Source: Porodaedalea pini
Lineage: Eukaryota; Basidiomycota; Agaricomycetes; Hymenochaetales; Hymenochaetaceae
Assembly (NCBI GenBank): GCA_002794775.1
Contig: NBAY01000002.1
Location: 1,302,001 to 1,366,000 of the forward strand
Direction of reading: 5' to 3'
Length of the DNA: 64,000 bases
The notes beneath the pieces are model-generated. The model searched no databases. It worked only from the letters and a program-made list of their open reading frames with translations, and was not told the DNA's origin. Numbering within the stretch: the stretch's first letter is position 1; each line of letters begins with the position of its first letter. Shown here piece after piece: positions 56,277 to 64,000 of the stretch. The position numbers and the translations under genes were made by a program.

Positions 56277-59200
56277 ATGAGTGAGTTTGGATCCTTACTC
56301 ATATGCCTAGACTCTGCTCTGACCTCTCTCTCAAGGTTTCATTCCGTCTCAAAATCCTTACTATGACGACTTTCATCTGAACGGTGCTGACAACGATCTT
56401 GACGACTATGACGAGGATGAAGCGTTCACTCAGGAGGATTGTTGGAACGTTATCTCGTCGTTCTTCGATGAGAAGGGTCTTGTCAGGCAACAGCTGGACT
56501 CTTTCGACGAGTTCGTCCAAAATACGATGCAGGAGCTGGTTGATGAGAACGCGGACTTGATTCTAGACCAGCAGGATCAACACTCGGGGTCAGACAAGGA
56601 TGCAACCGTACGTCGTCTTACTCTAATATCTTATAGTCTCTGTATCGTTCCTTTCCTAGCGTCGTTATGAGATCAACTTCGGCCAGATTCTGCTGTCGAA
56701 ACCCACCTTCAGTGAAGCGGATGGTTCTACACAGGCCACCTTTCCTCAAGATTGTCGTATACGGAATCTGACTTATGCTGCGCCGCTCTACTGCGAGTTG
56801 ACCAAGAGAAATCTCATTGGTCATGAGGACCCAGATTCCATGACTGGCGATATGCACTGGGAGCCGGAGAACGGGGACGAACCTCCAGAGGCAGTAAAGG
56901 CGACGATTGGGCGGGTTTGTGCTGTTTCATTAAAGAGTCGGCACTTTGTTAACGGGATGAAATCTGTACAGGTTCCCATCATGCTGCGCTCTTTCTTTTG
57001 TATTCTTTCTGGGTTCAATGAAAACCAGCTTTATTCGGTCAACGAATGCCCTTACGATTCGGGGGGCTATTTCATTATCAACGGGTCGGAGAAAGTTCTG
57101 ATCGCTCAGGAACGAATGGCTACAAACCACGTATATGTTTTCGCAAAAGCCCAACCATCCCCCATCAATTTCTTGGCAGAGATTCGCAGTGCCGTCGAAA
57201 AGGGTGGAAAAACGATTAGTCAGTTTCAAGTCAAGATGTACCATAGAGGACAGGAACGAGCGGTAAGTCTTCTACGCCATCAACTAATGCTGGAGACCAG
57301 GCTTAATATTCGATTTATTAGTCTGGTAATGTTATGAAGGCCACTATACCGTATATCAAGGTCGATATTCCTATATGGGTGGTGTTCCGTGCGCTGGGCG
57401 TTATTTCCGATAGGGACATTCTCGAGCATATCTGTTTCGACATGAACGATGCTCAGATGCTGGAAATGCTAAAGCCATGTATTGACGACGGCTTTGTCAT
57501 CCAAGAGCGTGAAGTAAGCTTTCGCTGGTTGGTACTTTGTGAGGAGTCTTACTGATTGTTGGTCAGATTGCCCTAGACTTTATTGGTAACCGAGGCACTG
57601 CGACTGGGCTGAATCGTGAAAGACGTTTGCGTTATGCGCAAGAAATCTTACAAAAAGAAATGCTGCCGCATGTGTCTATGTCCGAGGGATCGGAGTCAAA
57701 GAAGGCTTATTTCTTCGGTTACATGATCCACCGTCTGCTACTCGCAGCTCTCGAACGCCGTGAGCTCGACGACCGTGATCATTTCGGGAAAAAGCGACTG
57801 GATCTTGCAGGTCCTCTTCTTGCAGGGCTCTTCCGCATGCTCTTCCGCAAGTTAACGAAAGATGTTTATCGTCATCTGCAGAAGGTATGATTCCTAGACT
57901 AAGCCTTGCAATTCTGCTAATATCTGTACGTTTAGTGCGTCGAAACTCACAAAGAGTTTAATGTCAATATGGCCGTCAAGACCCAGACGCTCACTAATGG
58001 TCTAAAATACTCCCTTGCGACCGGCAACTGGGGTGACCAGAAGAAGTCTATGTCTACCAAAGCTGGTGTCTCACAGGTGCTAAACCGATACACTTACGCT
58101 TCGACGCTGTCGCATCTTCGAAGATGTAATACGCCTTTAGGCCGAGAAGGCAAAATTGCGAAACCACGCCAGTTACACAACACGCACTGGGGTATGGTTT
58201 GCCCTGCCGAGACACCAGAAGGGCAGGCCTGCGGTCTCGTAAAGAACCTTGCGTTGATGGCTACCATTTCCGTTGGCTCGTATTCAGCGCCTGTCATCGA
58301 GTTCCTGGAAGAGTGGGGTTTGGAAAGTCTTGAAGAGAATGCTCAATCCACGAACCTTACCAAGGTCTTTGTTAATGGCGTATGGCTTGGGGTACACCGT
58401 GACCCATTCAATCTGGTGAAGACCATTCGTACTCTCAGGAGAAGAGAGGACATCAGCTGCGAAGTGTCTGTTGTTCGTGATATCCGTGAGAAGGAACTTC
58501 GCATCTATACAGACGCCGGTCGGGTGCTTCGACCACTCTTCATTGTAGAGGATCACAAATTGAAGTTGAAGCGTCAGCATCTGCGCTGGCTTCACGAAAA
58601 ATGGAGAGTGGAGGAAAGGCCTATCGTGAGGCCCGAAGAGAGGGAAGAAGGCGAAGTTTCAGAGGGAGAGACAATAGCGGAGGAGGAAGACGGCATGCCG
58701 ATAATGAGGGAAGGGATTAAGATGAAGAAAAAGAGGAAGCCTTTCACCTGGAGTACTCTGGTGAAAGATGGTGTTATCGAATACCTTGATGCTGAGGAGG
58801 AGGAGACAGTTATGATTTGCATGACGCCAGACGATCTAGTCGAGTCTCGGCTAATGCGTAAAGGCTTGGATCCACGAGCAGACAGTGACTTTGACCCTGC
58901 TGCTCGATTAAAAGCGGTGCCGATGGCACACACTTGGACACACTGCGAGATTCATCCTAGCATGATTTTAGGCATCTGTGCTAGTATCATTCCGTTCCCC
59001 GATCATAATCAGGTGAGCTTTTATTATCTCTTCTATTCAAGATACAAGCATCTCAACTTGCCATAGTCTCCTCGTAACACCTACCAATCTGCTATGGGCA
59101 AGCAGGCCATGGGCATTTTCCTTACAAACTTCTTGGTGCGCCAGGACACTATGGCGAATATCCTTTATTATCCTCAAAAGCCATTGGCCACAACGAGATC

Positions 59201-60696
59201 TATGGAGTATCTCAAGTTCCGGGAATTACCTGCAGGTCAAAACGCCATCGTTGCCATTCTCTGCTACAGTGGTTACAACCAGGAAGATTCCGTCATCATG
59301 AACCAAAGCTCCATTGATCGCGGTCTTTTCCGTAGTCTATACTACCGAACTTACATGGATCAGGAGAAACGAAGCGGAGCGCTCATGATTGACGAGTTTG
59401 AAAAACCTACACGCGATACTACTCTGCGTATGAAGCACGGAACATATGACAAGCTGGAAGATGACGGTCTCATCGCTCCAGGTACCAATGTACGCGGAGA
59501 AGACATCATCATCGGCAAGACGGCGCCCATCCCTCCCGACAGCGAAGAGCTCGGTCAACGGACGCGGGGACACACGAAGCGTGATATCTCTACGCCACTG
59601 AAGAGCACAGAGCAGGGTATTATCGATCAAGTAGTCGTCACGACAAATGCTGAAGGGATCAAGTTCGTGAAGATTCGAGTCCGCTCTACGCGTATCCCTC
59701 AAATTGGGGACAAATTTGCTTCGCGACACGGACAGAAGGGTACTATCGGTATAACCTATCGACAAGAAGATATGCCCTTCACCGCCGAGGGCATCACGCC
59801 TGACATCATCATCAACCCGCACGCCATTCCTTCGCGTATGACGATTGGTCACTTAGTCGAGTGTTTGCTGTCGAAACTAGCGACAATTGTCGGTAATGAA
59901 GGTGACGCGACTCCGTTCACAGACCTGACTGTTGATTCTGTATCGGCCCTGCTGCGCGACAGAGGCTACCAGTCACGAGGTCTGGAAGTGATGTACCACG
60001 GTCATACTGGGCGCAAGCTGCAAGCGCAGGTATATTTAGGCCCAACGTACTACCAGCGGTTGAAACATATGGTGGATGATAAGATCCATTCTCGTGCACG
60101 TGGACCAGTTCAGATCCTGACAAGGCAGCCTGTTGAAGGTCGTTCGCGTGACGGTGGCTTGCGTTTCGGTGAAATGGAGGTTCGCTCATACTTTTCAACA
60201 TCATCTTTGTCCAGACCTAACATTGTGTTTGCAGCGCGATTGCATGATCTCACATGGTATTGCTGCATTCCTGAAAGAACGTCTCTTTGATGCTAGTGAC
60301 GCCTATCGGCTGCACGTATGCGACTTGTGGGTTTATCTCGGCTTCGTCTTGCTGTCACCATAATCTAATCAGTGTTTTTATACAGATGCGGCTTGACTGC
60401 TATCGCGAACTTGGTGCGTCTTCATTCTCTGAGCTTTAAATCCGTTGTCTCTAGATCTAGATTAATCTCTTTTCTATAGAAAAAGCAAAGCTTCGAATGT
60501 CGCGCATGCAAGAACAAGACTAGCGTGTCCCAACTGTACATCCCATATGCCGCCAAGCTTTTATTCCAGGTGAGCGACATTGTCAGCTGTTTGACGTTTG
60601 CCCATGAACAACGACCATGTCTGTCCATAGGAGTTGCAAGCCATGAATATCGCTGCGCGTTTGTATACCGTTTCGACTGGAAGAATCAGGGATTGA
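56277..60696 (+). CDS. RPB2: RNA polymerase II second-largest subunit Rpb2
   Basis: Eleven exons: 56,277-56,280; 56,336-56,607; 56,660-57,262; 57,322-57,513; 57,567-57,884; 57,936-59,012; 59,067-60,179; 60,235-60,326; 60,386-60,413; 60,480-60,569; 60,631-60,696. They join in frame to about 1,284 residues. Hallmarks in order: [119 protein letters not shown] then RDCMISHG, and the C-terminal zinc site (C-x2-C near VCDLCG, C-x2-C in FECRACK). These form the polymerase active-site wall, hybrid-binding region and clamp anchor. The first exon holds only ATG plus one base. An acidic, Lys-rich insertion ([17 protein letters not shown]) lies in a region that varies among species. Nuclear, essential, single-copy. 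Confidence 0.97.
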
Positions 60697-61440
60697 TCGA
60701 CGGACTCACGCTCTCTTCTTTGCTTTGCCTTGCTACACAAATGTTATGTATTTGTAAATTAAAAATTGAATTAATACAAAAAGATATTGCTTCGACATAC
60801 ACAACCGGATAGAACTGAGAATGTCAAAAATGAGCGGCATGCACAACATACATAAGAAATTGCGGGCTTGCTGTCTTCTCTTCGCGATATGACGAGTAGA
60901 CGTAAGGCTCGCCTCACATACTGTCCCATTGTATGTGCATCCGCAATTTATCGCCACCTTACTCCATCCATCCATTTTCTCTCCCTCTCAAATCTTTAAA
61001 AAGCTAGACCGTCTATCGCATTCACGCCTCTCCATACTTCCGATGCCCTTATGCTCCCTCATCCATGACTCCTCTCCTATATTTCCCATCATGTTTATCG
61101 GTGTTTGTCCCAGTCTCTGTCCCATTCCACGTCCACAAATGAAGCCTCTTACTATTCCACTTGAACCATCGTATCCCATCCATCTCGTCCACATCTCTAT
61201 GGTTGTTGAGAATCAATGGTATCCTGTTTTCTTATAATACCACCGGTGCAGCGAGTCTCTCTCATTTAGCAGGTCATCCGTGTATGAGATATTGACTTGT
61301 TCAATCGCCTCGTTAGAATGGAGTTCGCAATAATCACCATAAGAATGGACTCTAGGAATACCGTAGATATCAAGGAACATAAATACGAGAGAAAGAAGTC
61401 AAAGCGAGAATACAAGAAAGCAGAGCGACATTTATCCACG
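60697..61440. other. Convergent 3' region of RPB2 and PTM1-like genes
   Basis: AT- and pyrimidine-rich tail-to-tail spacer. Frames on both strands are short and unconserved in look; no gene is called. Confidence 0.5.
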
Positions 61441-63601
61441 CTAATCATGCCTGTCCCTCTGGCTGTTTTCATCCATCAATCCCTGTCGCTCGACATCGTC
61501 GCCATGCTGCCTATCCTGGCTAACGTGTCTCCTGCTATCGGCAGGCTTTGGCTCATCGTCCTCGTCATGCTCACCGATTTCAAAGACTATTTCATCCTCG
61601 CCCACCCCCACCATAGAGTCGGGGCCTCTGCGTCCGCCAACTAAAGTAGCCTCATCGTCATCCCTTGCGCGTGTTCGAGACTCGAGCGCTTCTAGGTCAT
61701 AATCTTCCGCATCCTCGTCTTCCTGTGCGAGCTCTTCTGACATCGCGAGGCGTCTGTTGTGCCCTGTCGGACGCCACAAGTAACAGATGGCCGAGAAGGT
61801 AGCAAAGTATAGGAGAGCAAGCCATCCTATTAAATCTTCAATTGAGCAACATTTCATGACCTTTTTTATAAGTACATACCGTCCAGCAACCACCATCGCA
61901 CCTTCCAGGTCTGAGATAACGAGAGTTAGCAAGCTTTTTGTTTCAGGAGTGATATACTCACGTTGGCGGCAAAGTCTTAACCATAACAAAGTTAATGCCA
62001 ATCATAATCGCATTACAAGAAGACTGCTCACCTTCGGCCAAGCGATTCGAGAAAGATAACGACGAGACTACGAAAAATATTGAAATGACTAGTATGACGC
62101 TCAGCAATATTCTCTGCAGCTTAGTGAACATAGACAGCTTATATCGCTGCTTTCGTGCAGCCAGCTGAGCAATTGTTCCTGGAAAAGGAGGCTCGGATTA
62201 GTCTGAGAAGCATCTGTCCAGGGGTACGTACCGTTCAAAGCATACATAATCCAGAGCAAAAACCCGCTCAATGTAAAAGCGAGCGGAATGACGAATAAGA
62301 GTAGAACGAGAGCCGAAGTTGACTCTAATTCGAGTTCAACAATACCGACAGCATAGAGTACTAGTAAGCCGATGCAGAGGTAATCAGTTTCAGGTCGAGA
62401 GCAAGGATATATCCACTTCACCTCCGAAAACGAAGTGCGCTCCAGCTAACAGCTTGCATTTCGTCATCGTCGCACCCAACGATTCGCGAACAACGCTCAG
62501 ACCCAGGGATACGATCAATAGTAAAAAGAATGAAAGCGCGTTCCTTCCAGCATCAAGTATTGCCACAACGAAGAGGAAGGCAGTAGATGCCGCCCCTCTT
62601 CCATGAGCGTTGAGGTATCTGTAGTAGGCGAAGTTTGCTACCATCTCGATGACCAAAAGCCCGACGAGGCTCGATAGGTAATACTGGATTGGGAGAAGCT
62701 CCTCCTTATGCCGGTAGCAAAGCCAGCCCCATGCTGAGTTTCATGGCTGTCAGAACTGCTGACTTGCTAAATTTGCAAGGGCCGAGAACGAAAGCAAGCT
62801 CACCTGCTGCCATAGCCGTATAAACAATGAGCATCGCAAGGTAAAAATTGACCTTCGGATAATCCGAAGCAGGAAGCTTTCCATTGAACGTGTTCTTGAA
62901 TAGGATGACACCGTTGTAAGATGGGTGGAAGGGCACGTCTGTGTCAGACTGCCTGGCCGACACGCTGCTCTCCTCTGAAAGGACGGTGACCGGCACGATT
63001 GCTACGCAATAGAAGCCCGTCTTGCGAACCGGATACTGGATTGGCGCGTCGTACCAGAGTACATCCGCGGTAGACGTCGAACTATTCGAATGAAAGCCGA
63101 CACGGGCCGTCCAAAAACTTGTCTCGTTCAAAGATTTGCCTTCCGGAAGGTCGATGATGAACCTTCCCAGATTGCTGCTGTCGCAGAACCCGTTTCTAGT
63201 AGCATCAGATGTGCAAATGTATGTCTTCTGCTGCCAGTAAACGCGTCCATAAGCTTAGTCGAACGTGTACGAGACATCTGTGTCCTGCTTACTGGGAGCG
63301 TGTCGTCAACCATTGACGTTACTTTGCCTAGCATATCGCTGTCTTTCCACTCGTAAATGACCATGGCAAGCTGTCCTTGAGACGAAGCATCGAAAGAAAC
63401 TATACGACAGCCCCGTTAGATATTGAGCAAATGTATTCAGAATTAACAGTCATGCTGACCGTTGATGAAAGCATTTGAACCACCAAACATCCCGCTGCAT
63501 GCCTGAGAGGAGTAATCCGTATCAGCAAAGGGAACCTCATAAGCTGCAACGCTGCATATGCCGGCCAGCAGCCATGGCAGGATTTTGAGAGTGCGGGTCA
63601 T
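61441..63601 (-). CDS. PTM1/GOST-type seven-transmembrane protein
   Basis: The likely start is the ATG at 63,599-63,601, giving a signal peptide (KILPWLLAGICSVAA then YEVPFAD). An extracytoplasmic GOST-type domain follows (MVIYEWKDSDMLG, KTYICTSDAT, FIIDLPEG, a Ser/Thr-rich stretch, TGFYCVAIVPV). Seven hydrophobic helices come next (YLAMLIVYTAMAAG, YYLSSLVGLLVIEMVANFAY, ALSFFLLLIVSLGLSVV, ALVLLLFVIPLAFTL, ILLSVILVISIFFVVSS, the helix after EGAMVV, and LIGWLALLYFATFSAICYLW). The tail is acidic and cytoplasmic (EELAQEDEDAEDYDLEAL). This is the lung seven-transmembrane / Ptm1 / TMEM87-like group, which acts in Golgi-endosome trafficking. Seven or more short introns break the frame. The stop is at 61,441-61,443. 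Exact exon edges near 63,370-63,470 and 61,930-62,060 were not fixed. Confidence 0.87.
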
Positions 63602-64000
63602 GACGGTTACTGAGAGAGGTAGCACGCGTGCCAACGCGCGCTGCGCATTTCTCGGCCGGTCGTCTAAACACTTCTCAAACATTTCAATTGCAACTGAACG
63701 CTATAGTAGTAGTACGCGGATGTTGACTGCAGGATTAATAGTAATACTTCAAAAGGTAGGCTTGAGCTTCTATATATACAAAAATTCCTGCAGCTTCAAG
63801 ATAGGTGTGCGGTCACTATATATACAAATCTCCTGCAGCTTTCAAGCCGATTAAACCAAGAATTCAAGGAGTGAGGATGATTTTTAACCATGACGGAATC
63901 TTTTTTTTAGGAATGGAATACGAAGATGCCTAGGTGCTGTGCTCAAACCAGACACAACAACCAAAAAAACGACACCAGAAAATGCGGACTTTGAGTTCAA
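63602..64000. other. Upstream region of the PTM1-like gene
   Basis: Presumed promoter, with AT-rich DNA to the window edge. It includes the short direct repeat at 63,770-63,846. Confidence 0.4.
63770..63846 (+). repeat. 31-bp direct repeat, two copies 46 bp apart
   Basis: CTATATATACAAA followed by TCCTGCAGCTTCAAG occurs at 63,770-63,800 and 63,816-63,846, with small differences. Confidence 0.75.

Noticed and set aside
1..64000. Search for a coordinated secondary-metabolite, defence or CRISPR-like system.
   Set aside because: No backbone synthase, nuclease-helicase set, repeat-spacer array or co-directional cluster is present; genes are independent eukaryotic units.

Overview
This window looks like a chromosome segment of a filamentous basidiomycete, most likely an Agaricomycete wood or litter decayer. 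Genes carry many short (about 50-60 nt) GT-AG introns. The families present are typical of that group: FunK1 kinases, DUF6534 and DUF7721 proteins, an AA9 polysaccharide monooxygenase relic, a PEX11C-like protein and a chromodomain gypsy retrotransposon. I saw no rRNA, tRNA or CRISPR array. All gene models are read by eye from splice sites, reading frame and remembered family features; no search was run.

Layout. 1-4,184: the end of a Ser-rich protein, then unrecognised DNA. 4,185-18,500: a decaying tandem array of FunK1 kinase genes on the minus strand. One member (12,229-14,732) is intact and four are broken or fragmentary; one fragment is fused in frame to a copied piece of the DUF6534 gene found at 27 kb. 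A 1.4-kb transposon sits inside the array and carries its own nested 135-bp MITE. 15,070-16,905 holds an orphan gene. 19,564-33,882 is a housekeeping block: glycogenin, DUF7721 protein, DUF6534 membrane protein, LEA-like repeat protein, mitochondrial ABC1/UbiB kinase and PEX11-type peroxisomal protein.

34,000-49,450 is a transposon island. A small gene of unknown role and an AA9 pseudogene are followed by a PIF/Harbinger DNA transposon (37,244-47,687, ATT target duplication). A young full-length Ty3/gypsy chromovirus (37,761-44,737, identical 444-bp LTRs, CGCGA target duplication) has landed in the Harbinger accessory ORF. The chromovirus has the hallmarks of Tf1/sushi-type self-primed reverse transcription. 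Two further elements follow: an almost perfect 798-bp hairpin transposon (48,023-48,820) and a 625-bp TA-flanked MITE (48,825-49,449).

49,566-63,601 is again conserved gene space: an aromatic-acid-exporter-like membrane protein, sorting nexin-4 (minus) divergent from RPB2 (plus), and a PTM1/GOST-type seven-transmembrane protein. These genes form no operon or single pathway. The strongest biology is in the nested mobile elements and in the birth and decay of the FunK1 cluster.
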